The notes under the pieces are model-generated. The model had not been told where the DNA came from and searched no databases. It worked only from the letters and a program-made list of their open reading frames with translations. A DNA stretch of 12,369 nucleotides, taken from the NCBI GenBank assembly GCA_050117315.1, contig JASFMY010000162.1, positions 1 to 12,369 on the forward strand, in the 5' to 3' direction. The position numbers and the translations under genes were made by a program. The DNA is from JANQIV01 sp050117315. GTDB taxonomy: Bacteria > Bacteroidota > Ignavibacteria > Ignavibacteriales > Melioribacteraceae. Of this stretch, positions 7,501 through 12,369 are shown piece by piece; the first letter of the stretch is position 1; every line of letters starts with the position of its first letter.

Positions 7501-8488
7501 TGCCTGTTTTGTTTTCTTCAGTTACATCAAATACTTTTGTAGAAAAAACCTCTACATCGTCGTTTGGGAAATATATTGCATTTATTCTTGAATTGGAATT
7601 ATCCGTTAACGGGCTTTTAATTATCTCAATTCTATCCGTCTTAGGTTGTATCTCATCTTTTGTAACCCGTGGTTTGGGTTTAATAACAATAACTTCTTCA
7701 TCTTTTTCCTGGTAAGAGTTAGCGCTTAATTTTAACAGAGAACTATAAATACTATTAAATTTCTTATCTGTTTTATACCGGGGTTCCATTTCTTTTGCTT
7801 TTTTAAGAGCAAGCCTTACCTGGAACATTTGCATCATTGCCTCAAGGTTCAAAAGCTCCGCATCATATTGTTCTCTTGTTATTTTATTATTATTCAGAAT
7901 CTGGTTTGAAATAAATAATGCGAACCAGTAATCTTTATTTTTAATCGCTTCAATACTTTTTTCAATTAACTCCTGGGCGTTGCGGCTTCTAACTTTTATT
8001 TTACCGTTTTTAATATCGTCGGCAATTGAGTACCACTCTTTTGATTTTACCCATTTCTGGTTTTTTTTGCTGTCAATTAAAATCGCTAATTCAAGAGATT
8101 TTTTGCCTTCTGCAAACTTTCCCAAACCGGCAAGAGTTCTCGCTTTATTTCTGTAAGACCAGGCAAGAGATTTTTTCTGCTGTTCAATAGAAGAATCTAC
8201 ATCCGATAAAGCACCCTCAAAAATGGACATCCGCATTAATAAAAATCCGCGATACATTTTAGATCTTTGGGAACTGCCGCTTAGTTCAACAGCAAGATCT
8301 GCATACTCCATAGCTTTTGCCGGGTTACCGTTTTCCAACAATGCCCATGCCAGGCATATTGCAGAATCGGAGTCATCCGGTTTTTCTTTAAAAGCTCTTT
8401 CGGCTGCGGGAAGTGCAAGTCTGTATCTTCCGTTCCAAAGGTGTTCAAAAGCTTCTATCTGGGAGTTTGATGGACTGTATTGACTCAA
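4541..8488 (-). CDS. TPR protein with three CbxX/SpoVK-type AAA+ modules
   Basis: A 1315-residue cytoplasmic protein. Residues about 10-145 form TPR-like helical pairs, with helices continuing to about 255. A charged linker leads to a beta-rich, possibly Ig-like domain (about 303-428), then an acidic linker (430-470). Three AAA+ modules of the CbxX/CfxQ family follow at about 475-755, 764-1040 and 1046-1315. Each has Walker A GNPGTGKTT (lysines K533, K819, K1103), Walker B LFIDEAY (D590/E591, D876/E877, D1160/E1161), an arginine finger in NPGxxSRF (R648, R931, R1215) and FGNAR sensor 2 (R705, R988, R1272). The pore-loop aromatic is Y567 and Y1137, but H853 in the middle module. TPR plus CbxX-type AAA+ recalls EccA of type VII secretion, which has one AAA+ module. 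Family ATPases remodel protein complexes (CbbX reactivates Rubisco); the target here is unknown. The start is a TTG with AAAAAGAG six bases upstream. It heads the operon with the ABC exporter. Confidence 0.92.
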   Translation of the reverse strand: MSQYSPSNSQIEAFEHLWNGRYRLALPAAERAFKEKPDDSDSAICLAWALLENGNPAKAMEYADLAVELSGSSQRSKMYRGFLLMRMSIFEGALSDVDSSIEQQKKSLAWSYRNKARTLAGLGKFAEGKKSLELAILIDSKKNQKWVKSKEWYSIADDIKNGKIKVRSRNAQELIEKSIEAIKNKDYWFALFISNQILNNNKITREQYDAELLNLEAMMQMFQVRLALKKAKEMEPRYKTDKKFNSIYSSLLKLSANSYQEKDEEVIVIKPKPRVTKDEIQPKTDRIEIIKSPLTDNSNSRINAIYFPNDDVEVFSTKVFDVTEENKTGNRVYYTHFDAEQIKEIAVEIIFNNPFFRIQSRDFIGEAVWLLNDYEIKRTEFSLKVNEDWDSVIFAQNCSNKSWGQGQARVDIYISQFLVCQKWFVISDSFIKEKEEAPIHEEPEPTYQEDKQTDESLRSTKEIKKEVEEKVIRSLDELLEELDKFIGLESVKKAVRDFIDYLEFMKQRKELGLKSEVGLSINAVFTGNPGTGKTTIARLVGEIFKAMGILPKGHVIEVDRASLVGQYIGETAQKTEKVIEEAMGGVLFIDEAYTLVKKGGGGQDFGQEAIDILLKRMEDKKGEFVTIVAGYPDEMENFLNSNPGMKSRFTHFFNFEDYTPEEMIKIFEMLTDKNEYSIDEKSKTLLEKEFTNLYRARDKTFGNARLVRKFFEDAKMQLSKRVLKLDKDKRSKEAMTTIVEDDIKAILSKEEEKDFKVPINEETLHEALQSINRLSGLNSVKKDILEMVKLARYYIEQGEDIRTKFSSHVLFLGNPGTGKTTVARIFSKIYSALGILPKGHLVETDRQGLVASHVGETANKTTGVINKSIGGTLFIDEAYALVKEGNDFGKEAIDTLLKRMEDDRGKFIVIAAGYTNEMKQFIESNPGMQSRFTKTFMFEDYIPDELMEITDRSLKSKELEIDLKAKKLLDKYYNKIYRKRDKNFGNARIVRDLIDKAQQKLTLRLIENSTDDKKAAKILTVDDIRELVNPEQEKKVYQTKGDPEKLKKHLEELNTLTGLDSVKKSVERLISGIKVAQLRKERGLKVVDKNLHSVFLGNPGTGKTTVAHILSNIIKELGLIEKGHLVEVDRSDLVAGYQGQTAIKTTEIINKAIGGTLFIDEAYTLARGGNDFGQEAIDTLIKKMEDLKGQFVVIVAGYPDDMKRFLVSNPGLTSRFTNHFKFEDYTPREMLEITHIMSKSNGYKLDEGALQLLLEIFNDLYDNRDKNFGNARTTKNILMKAISNQEERISGMYDLSDEDLMTIIYEDVEKVNPNQ

Positions 8489-8540
8489 GTTAAACTCTTT
8501 TTAGTGAGTTAAGAATTATTTATTTTGTTGAAACATTTTA

Positions 8541-8568
8541 ATCATAAATTTCAATGAAAGTTTTGCAA
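8541..8568 (-). promoter_or_regulatory. Candidate promoter of the AAA+/ABC operon
   Basis: On the minus strand, TTGCAA (8563-8568) and TATGAT (8541-8546) are separated by 16 bases, a fair match to a sigma-70 promoter (4/6 and 5/6). The start would fall near 8534, leaving a leader of about 45 bases before the TTG at 8488. It sits in the 154-base spacer shared with the divergent lipoprotein gene. I could not find a convincing promoter for the plus-strand gene there; TTGACG at 8571-8576 lacks a good partner. AT-rich DNA gives many such matches, so this is tentative. Confidence 0.3.
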
Positions 8569-8642
8569 AATTGACGGTAATAGAATAACGATTTTTAACT
8601 TTAGTTTATATTGTTCGTCAAAATAAAAAAAAGGTATTTATT

Positions 8643-9284
8643 ATGAAATTAAAAATATTACTTATTGTGTTATTTGTTACTATTTCAGGGTGTAATTGTT
8701 GGGGTGTAAGAGGAAACGGCGATTTTACAAATGAAATAAGAGATATTGAAGAATTTAATGAACTTGAAGTTTCAGGTGCATTTGTTGTATATGTAAGAGT
8801 TGGAGAAGAACCAAGTTTAGAGATTGATGCAGACGAAAATCTGTTACGCTATATTATTACGAAGGTTAGAGGAGATAAATTAATAATTGATTCAAGGAAA
8901 AATTTAAGGTCAAGGCGTGATATAAGGGTAAAAGTGTCTACGCCTGAGCTTAATGAAGTTGAAGCGTCCGGTGCTAATGAGTTAATTGTAAAAGATGTTA
9001 GAAGTAGAGAATTTAGAATTAATCTAAGCGGCGCATGTGAAATTGAAGTTGATGGAGAAACAGAATTCTTGGATATAGATTTATCTGGCGCAGGTTATAT
9101 TAATACAAAGGATTTATTTGCGGATGAAGTAAAAATTAATCTAAGCGGTGCTGCGAGTGCGGATATTTATGTAGAAGAATTTTTGGATGCTGAAGTTTCA
9201 GGTGCAGGTTCAATAAATTATTTTGGCGATCCTGATGATGTAAGATCGGATGTTTCAGGGGCTGCGTCTATAAATAGAAAATGA
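8643..9284 (+). CDS. Lipoprotein with head GIN / DUF2807 beta-helix domain
   Basis: A 213-residue envelope lipoprotein. Residues 1-16 form a signal peptide (KLK, then a hydrophobic core) ending in the lipobox ISGC, so C17 should be lipidated and the protein anchored in a membrane facing the periplasm or outside. The rest matches the head GIN domain (DUF2807), a right-handed beta-helix found mainly in Bacteroidota and relatives. The start FNELEVSGAFVVYVRVGEE (38-56) is typical. SGA turns recur at 44, 109, 129, 148, 168, 186 and 205, and the last six are spaced 18-20 residues apart, one per helical coil. Function of the domain is unproven; adhesion or scaffold roles have been suggested. AAGG at 8631-8634 precedes the ATG by eight bases. 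It is transcribed divergently from the AAA+ operon and appears monocistronic. Confidence 0.88.
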   Translation: MKLKILLIVLFVTISGCNCWGVRGNGDFTNEIRDIEEFNELEVSGAFVVYVRVGEEPSLEIDADENLLRYIITKVRGDKLIIDSRKNLRSRRDIRVKVSTPELNEVEASGANELIVKDVRSREFRINLSGACEIEVDGETEFLDIDLSGAGYINTKDLFADEVKINLSGAASADIYVEEFLDAEVSGAGSINYFGDPDDVRSDVSGAASINRK

Positions 9285-9398
9285 AATAAATTAATATTAT
9301 CTCAAAATAGTTTCTCAATAAATTATAAAATTTATAAACGGGTAATTTATTTGTTAAAGTAATCATTACGGCTTTAGTGGTGATAATAACCTAGTGAC
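9285..9398. other. AT-rich 3' region of the lipoprotein gene with AT-only palindromes
   Basis: This stretch begins the 663-base gap and has no gene. AATAAATTA (9317-9325) and TAATTTATT (9343-9351) are perfect 9-bp inverted repeats, and TATAAAATTTATA (9324-9336) is a further palindrome inside. Being almost wholly A/T with no following T-run, they make a weak terminator at best. Confidence 0.35.
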
Positions 9399-9419
9399 AT
9401 GTCAATTCTGTATTGACAT
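9399..9419. repeat. Palindrome, 8-bp stem
   Basis: ATGTCAAT (9399-9406) and ATTGACAT (9412-9419) are perfect inverted repeats around a five-base loop. It is the first of a run of hairpins in this spacer. It could also be read as a dyad operator, but no regulator gene is nearby and the dense hairpin company favours a repeat element. Confidence 0.5.
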
Positions 9420-9428
9420 TCCGGTAAT

Positions 9429-9468
9429 CCCCGTATTAATATATTACGGGGCAGGCTTTAAGCCCGCC
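9429..9468. repeat. Two adjacent GC-rich hairpins
   Basis: CCCCGTA (9429-9435) pairs with TACGGGG (9445-9451). Immediately after, GGCTT (9454-9458) pairs with AAGCC (9460-9464), and flanking GGC/GCC can extend this stem across one mismatch. A pyrimidine-rich tract (CTTCCCTTCTCCC) follows. They are far from the upstream stop codon and not followed by a T-run, so I read them as REP-like elements, not a terminator. Confidence 0.5.
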
Positions 9469-9487
9469 TTCCCTTCTCCCGACGAGT

Positions 9488-9507
9488 CGCATGAGCGTCA
9501 ACTTAAT
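9488..9507 (+). repeat. 20-nt dispersed direct repeat, copy 1
   Basis: CGCATGAGCGTCAACTTAAT here matches positions 12057-12076 at 19 of 20 bases, in the same orientation. Both copies lie in gene-free spacers beside palindromes, flanking the fucose isomerase gene on either side. Confidence 0.6.
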
Positions 9508-9526
9508 GCGAGATATTAGCAATAGT

Positions 9527-9544
9527 CCCAACTTTCAAGTTGGG
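9527..9544. repeat. REP-like hairpin, CCCAACTT stem
   Basis: CCCAACTT (9527-9534) and AAGTTGGG (9537-9544) form a perfect 8-bp stem with a two-base centre, in practice a four-base loop. It belongs to the palindrome cluster of this spacer and has no T-run. Confidence 0.6.
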
Positions 9545-9571
9545 GAAAGGATGATTGGCACACACAACTAT

Positions 9572-9612
9572 GGGCTTTAGCCCAAATATTAGAGAAAATT
9601 GGGCTAAAGCCC
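9572..9612. repeat. BIME-like inverted pair of GGGCTTTAGCCC palindromes
   Basis: GGGCTTTAGCCCAA (9572-9585) recurs as its exact reverse complement TTGGGCTAAAGCCC (9599-9612), 13 bases apart. Each arm is itself a small hairpin (GGGCT with AGCCC), so the pair can form two small hairpins or one long 14-bp stem. A paired-palindrome arrangement of this kind is characteristic of REP/BIME elements mobilised by RAYT (IS200-like) transposases. No such transposase is in the window. Confidence 0.65.
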
Positions 9613-9636
9613 TGAGTTTTTGTTGAGACTTATTGT

Positions 9637-9657
9637 CCACGACCTGAAAGGTCGTGG
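9637..9657. repeat. REP-like hairpin, CCACGACCT stem
   Basis: CCACGACCT (9637-9645) and AGGTCGTGG (9649-9657) are perfect 9-bp inverted repeats around GAA, followed by CTA. It is the strongest single stem in the spacer. There is no T-run, so I read it as the last REP-like unit of the cluster, about 290 bases before the next gene. Confidence 0.62.
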
Positions 9658-9883
9658 CTATGATTATTTATTTTAGTTACGCAACACACCCTAAATGCCG
9701 GAGCTAAAACATTACATTCATGTTATCATTCTTACACTTTCCACAAACTTGCGCTTAATTTAACACTCCTCCAAATAAGAGGAACAAAAGTATATTTTTA
9801 TAAAAAATAAATGGTATATTTATATTTAATAATGAAAATAATATTGGATAAATAAGTAATTTATATAAGAACGAACAGCCAAA

Positions 9884-9913
9884 TTGACTGGACATCACAA
9901 CCCAAGGTATGCT
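9884..9913 (+). promoter_or_regulatory. Candidate fucI promoter
   Basis: TTGACT (9884-9889) and TATGCT (9908-9913) are 18 bases apart, a moderate sigma-70-type match (5/6 and 4/6). Transcription would begin near 9920, leaving about 28 bases of leader that contains the AAAGGA ribosome site (9935-9940). The rest of the gap between the last palindrome (9657) and here is AT-rich and holds no gene or clear operator that I can see. Confidence 0.3.
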
Positions 9914-9947
9914 TAACCGATTTTTTTAATATTAAAAGGATGTTGCT

Positions 9948-11765
9948 ATGAAAAAAGAACATTTTGAAATGAACAAACCTTTTAATCGTTTGAAAGGATG
10001 CTTGCCTAAGATTGGTATACGCCCGACTATTGATGGAAGAAGGAAAGGCGTAAGAGAATCGCTGGAGAACCAAACAATGCAAATGGCAAAATCTGCCGCT
10101 GAATTAATTAGCGATAATATAAAACACTCTAACGGATTACCCGTTGAATGTGTAATAGCCGATACTTGCATAGGCGGAGTTGCCGAAGCCGCAGAATGTG
10201 CCGAAAAATTTGCACGCGAAGGAGTTGGTGTTACATTAACAGTTACCCCTTGCTGGTGTTACGGAACAGAAGTTATGGATACCGATCCGTTAATTCCCAA
10301 AGCAGTTTGGGGATTTAACGGAACAGAACGTCCCGGAGCTGTTTATCTAGCGGCTGCGTTAGCCGGGTATTCTCAAAAAGGGTTGCCTACTTTCGGTATT
10401 TACGGGCATGATGTTCAGGATTTAGATGATAAAAGCATCCCGGATGATGTTAAACATAAAATATTATTATTCGCAAAAGCAGGGCTGGCCGTTGCCGAGA
10501 TGAAAGGAAAATCGTACCTGTCGATCGGTTCTGTTTCAATGGGTATAGCAGGTTCGGTTGTTGACCCGAATTTATTTTATGATTACCTCGGAATGCGGAA
10601 CGAATACGTAGATATGACGGAAATAACGAGAAGGATTGAAGAAGGTATTTTTGATAAAGATGAATATGAAGGAGCATTAAAATGGGTAAAAGAATACTGT
10701 AAAGAAGGTGAAGATATAAATGATTCCTCAATACAAAACTCAAGGGAAAGAAAAGATTTTGAATGGGAGACGGTAGTAAAGATGACTATCATTGCACGCG
10801 ATCTGATGATTGGAAACCCCGGGCTTGCGGAATTGGGTTTTGGAGAAGAAGCAATGGGTCATAACGCGATAGCGGCAGGGTTCCAGGGACAACGGCAATG
10901 GACTGACCATTTCCCCAACGGAGATTTTCTTGAAGCTGTATTGTGTTCTTCGTTTGACTGGAACGGTATCCGTGAAGCTTTTATAATGGCAACCGAGAAC
11001 GACAGTCTTAACGGTATCTCAATGCTGTTCGGACATTTATTATCCGACACTTCTCAAATATTTTCCGACGTTAGAACCTACTGGAGCCCCGACGCGGTCA
11101 AACGTGTAACCGGCAAAGAATTGACCGGTCTGGCAAAGAACGGCATTATTCATTTAATTAACTCCGGCTCAACTACATTGGACGGCACAGGCAAGCAGAG
11201 AAAAGACGGCAAGCCTGCAATGAAACCTTACTGGGAAATTACTACCGATGAGGTTAAAGAATGTCTTGAAGCTACTGAGTGGTGCCCGGCCAACCTTGAG
11301 TATTTTAGAGGCGGCGGATTTTCCTCACACTTTTTAACCGAAGGAAGAATGCCTGTTACTATGTGCCGCTTAAATTTAATAAAAGGATTGGGACCTGTTC
11401 TCCAAATTGCGGAAGGCTACACGGTAGAGCTTCCCGAAGATGTTGATCGTATATTGCAAAGAAGAACAGACCCGACCTGGCCTACAACATGGTTTGTTCC
11501 TGTTCTTACGGGCGCAGGCGCTTTTAAAGATGTTTATTCGGTAATGGCAAACTGGGGAGCTAATCACGGGGCGATTAGTTACGGACATATTGGGGATAAG
11601 TTAATTACACTTGCTTCAATGCTGAGAATACCGGTTAACATGCAAAATGTTGCAGCAGAAAGGATATTCAGGCCAAGTGCATGGAACGCTTTTGGTACAC
11701 AGGAACTTGAAAGTGCGGATTACAGGGCCTGTGAAAACTTTGGTTCGCTTTATAACAAAAGTTAA
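9948..11765 (+). CDS. fucI: L-fucose isomerase
   Basis: A 605-residue cytosolic ketol isomerase that interconverts L-fucose and L-fuculose (and usually D-arabinose/D-ribulose), using Mn2+. It is collinear with E. coli FucI (591 residues) from LPKIGIRPTIDGRRKGVRESLE (19-40) to DYRACENFGSLY at the end. Conserved landmarks include TVTPCWCYG (98-106), WGFNGTERPGAVYLAAALA (121-139), YGHDVQD (152-158), SMGIAGS (197-203), FQGQRQWTD (312-320), EYFRGGG (451-457) and NWGANHG (535-541). The metal and catalytic residues E337, D361 and H528 of the E. coli enzyme correspond to E350, D374 and H540, so it should be active. The N-terminus is about 13 residues longer than E. coli FucI. M8 is a possible later start, but AAAGGA seven bases before 9948 supports the first ATG. 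No other fucose gene adjoins it, and both flanks carry repeats. Confidence 0.97.
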   Translation: MKKEHFEMNKPFNRLKGCLPKIGIRPTIDGRRKGVRESLENQTMQMAKSAAELISDNIKHSNGLPVECVIADTCIGGVAEAAECAEKFAREGVGVTLTVTPCWCYGTEVMDTDPLIPKAVWGFNGTERPGAVYLAAALAGYSQKGLPTFGIYGHDVQDLDDKSIPDDVKHKILLFAKAGLAVAEMKGKSYLSIGSVSMGIAGSVVDPNLFYDYLGMRNEYVDMTEITRRIEEGIFDKDEYEGALKWVKEYCKEGEDINDSSIQNSRERKDFEWETVVKMTIIARDLMIGNPGLAELGFGEEAMGHNAIAAGFQGQRQWTDHFPNGDFLEAVLCSSFDWNGIREAFIMATENDSLNGISMLFGHLLSDTSQIFSDVRTYWSPDAVKRVTGKELTGLAKNGIIHLINSGSTTLDGTGKQRKDGKPAMKPYWEITTDEVKECLEATEWCPANLEYFRGGGFSSHFLTEGRMPVTMCRLNLIKGLGPVLQIAEGYTVELPEDVDRILQRRTDPTWPTTWFVPVLTGAGAFKDVYSVMANWGANHGAISYGHIGDKLITLASMLRIPVNMQNVAAERIFRPSAWNAFGTQELESADYRACENFGSLYNKS

Positions 11766-11974
11766 TTAATAATATATGTCCTTGAACGGCAGAATAATTA
11801 TAGGTTATTGGATTTTGTTTTGCTCTAATGCATAATTGGGGTTTCTTTTTCCTTCAAGAGTTCCGGGTTATTTTAACAACAAACTTTAGAGGGTGTGTGA
11901 TAATTAGGTTTTCGTAAAAAAATGTTTTGATTTCATTAGAATTTCTGCAAAAAAAAATTGTCATCTAAACGCTT
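11766..11974. other. Gene-free AT-rich spacer after fucI
   Basis: I see no coding frame worth calling, no RNA gene and no hairpin with a T-run that would serve as a clear fucI terminator. It holds A/T-rich tracts only, including runs of A near 11916-11922 and 11950-11958. Confidence 0.4.
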
Positions 11975-12045
11975 TGTCATTTCGAATCCCGGCGTAGTTT
12001 GCCGGGGTGAGAAATCTTATAAACCGCGTAAAAGAAAGATCTCTC
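11975..12045. repeat. Dispersed palindromic element starting TGTCATTTCGAA
   Basis: After TGTCATTTCGAAT, the stem CCCGGC (11988-11993) / GCCGGG (12001-12006) forms a hairpin. Then GAGAAATCTT (12009-12018) faces AAGATCTCTC (12036-12045), inverted with 9 of 10 bases matching. The combination TCATTTCGAA, a GC hairpin and GAGAAATCTT resembles dispersed intergenic repeats of Bacteroidota-type genomes. The expected matching right end is not apparent, so the copy may be truncated. Confidence 0.55.
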
Positions 12046-12056
12046 ATCCCGCTCTG

Positions 12057-12076
12057 CGCATAAGCGTCAACTTAAT
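12057..12076 (+). repeat. 20-nt dispersed direct repeat, copy 2
   Basis: CGCATAAGCGTCAACTTAAT is the second copy of the sequence at 9488-9507, differing at one base. It sits directly downstream of the TGTCATTTCGAA-type element. Confidence 0.6.
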
Positions 12077-12183
12077 ACAATTAGTCGTAGTTTCATCATT
12101 ATGTGTCGCTTCAACGGGAATTTTTAGTAATTATTTATAGACATGTTGCTTCAAGGAACATTTTCAATAAGTTATTCAAATAG

Positions 12184-12218
12184 AATTAAACAAATCATTC
12201 GGCTATAGCCGTTTAATT
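12184..12218. repeat. Palindrome CGGCTATAGCCG with outer AT arms
   Basis: CGGCTATAGCCG (12200-12211) is a perfect 12-base palindrome. Outer arms AATTAAA (12184-12190) and TTTAATT (12212-12218) are also inverted repeats, though unevenly spaced. No T-run follows, and the nearest upstream stop is over 400 bases away, so a repeat element is likelier than a terminator. Confidence 0.45.
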
Positions 12219-12251
12219 ATGGTAGAAAAAGGATATTCCCCCCAAGAGGCA

Positions 12252-12268
12252 AAACACCGTAGGTGTTT
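12252..12268. repeat. REP-like hairpin, AAACACC stem
   Basis: AAACACC (12252-12258) and GGTGTTT (12262-12268) form a perfect 7-bp stem around GTA. The form AAACACCGTAGGTGTTT is another palindrome type, different from those upstream of fucI. The remaining 100 bases to the window end hold no gene that I can support. Confidence 0.55.
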
Positions 12269-12369
12269 CATTATTAAATACCGGCATAAATTGTTATTCT
12301 GTCGTAAAAACAATCAATACGGCAATAATTCTGTGAACTATATTTAATGAAGCATCTACGAAGCTTGAA

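Noticed and set aside
8571..8612. Promoter for the lipoprotein gene from TTGACG and TATATT
   Set aside because: The two boxes are 30 bases apart, far from the 16-18 needed, and no better pair is evident.
9429..9468. Rho-independent terminator for the lipoprotein gene
   Set aside because: The hairpins lie about 145 bases past the stop codon and are not followed by a T-run.
9399..9657. Reading the palindrome cluster as a CRISPR array or a structured riboswitch
   Set aside because: Units differ in sequence and spacing, so it is not an array. No known riboswitch core is recognisable, and the cluster is about 290 bases from fucI.
9861..10171. Two minus-strand frames over the start of fucI
   Set aside because: They are shadows of the well-supported FucI coding sequence and show no recognisable protein.
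11958..12140. Open frame of 60 codons on the plus strand after fucI
   Set aside because: It starts at TTG with no ribosome site and is built from the TGTCATTTCGAA-type palindromic element and the 20-nt repeat, so coding is unlikely.

Overview
The window looks like a chromosomal stretch of an AT-rich Gram-negative bacterium, most likely in the Bacteroidota/Chlorobiota group, with Ignavibacteria as my best guess. The reasons are a lipoprotein with a GIN/DUF2807 beta-helix, a bacterial L-fucose isomerase, low-GC genes with GTG and TTG starts, and spacers packed with short palindromic repeats of a kind I associate with that group. The taxonomic call is an inference from style, not proof. I see no tRNA, rRNA, CRISPR array, phage gene or complete insertion sequence.

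Layout. 188-2097 (+): an AIM24/TIGR00266 family protein, a spacer holding three copies of a 27-nt hairpin repeat, a classical short-chain dehydrogenase, and a 33-residue membrane peptide whose start lies inside the dehydrogenase gene. 2113-8488 (-): three co-directional genes that read as an operon. In transcription order these are a 1315-residue protein (TPR-like helices, a beta-rich domain, three CbxX/SpoVK-type AAA+ modules), an ABC exporter ATPase, and its 558-residue multi-pass permease. 8643-9284 (+): a divergently transcribed lipoprotein with a head-GIN/DUF2807 beta-helix. 9285-9947: a 663-base spacer whose first half is a cluster of palindromes. 9948-11765 (+): L-fucose isomerase (FucI) with its active-site residues intact. 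11766-12369: a 604-base repeat-bearing spacer.

How the genes may work together. The ATPase and permease form one ABC exporter of unknown substrate. The TPR/triple-AAA+ protein upstream is probably co-expressed with it and could be a remodelling chaperone for the exporter or another complex; that link rests only on gene order. FucI would convert L-fucose to L-fuculose, but no fuculokinase, aldolase or fucose transporter is in the window. The dehydrogenase, AIM24-like protein and GIN lipoprotein have no evident shared pathway.

The points most worth following are the three-module AAA+ protein, whose middle module has lost the pore-loop tyrosine, the overlapping 33-residue membrane peptide, and the varied palindromic repeats, including one 20-nt sequence found in two different spacers.
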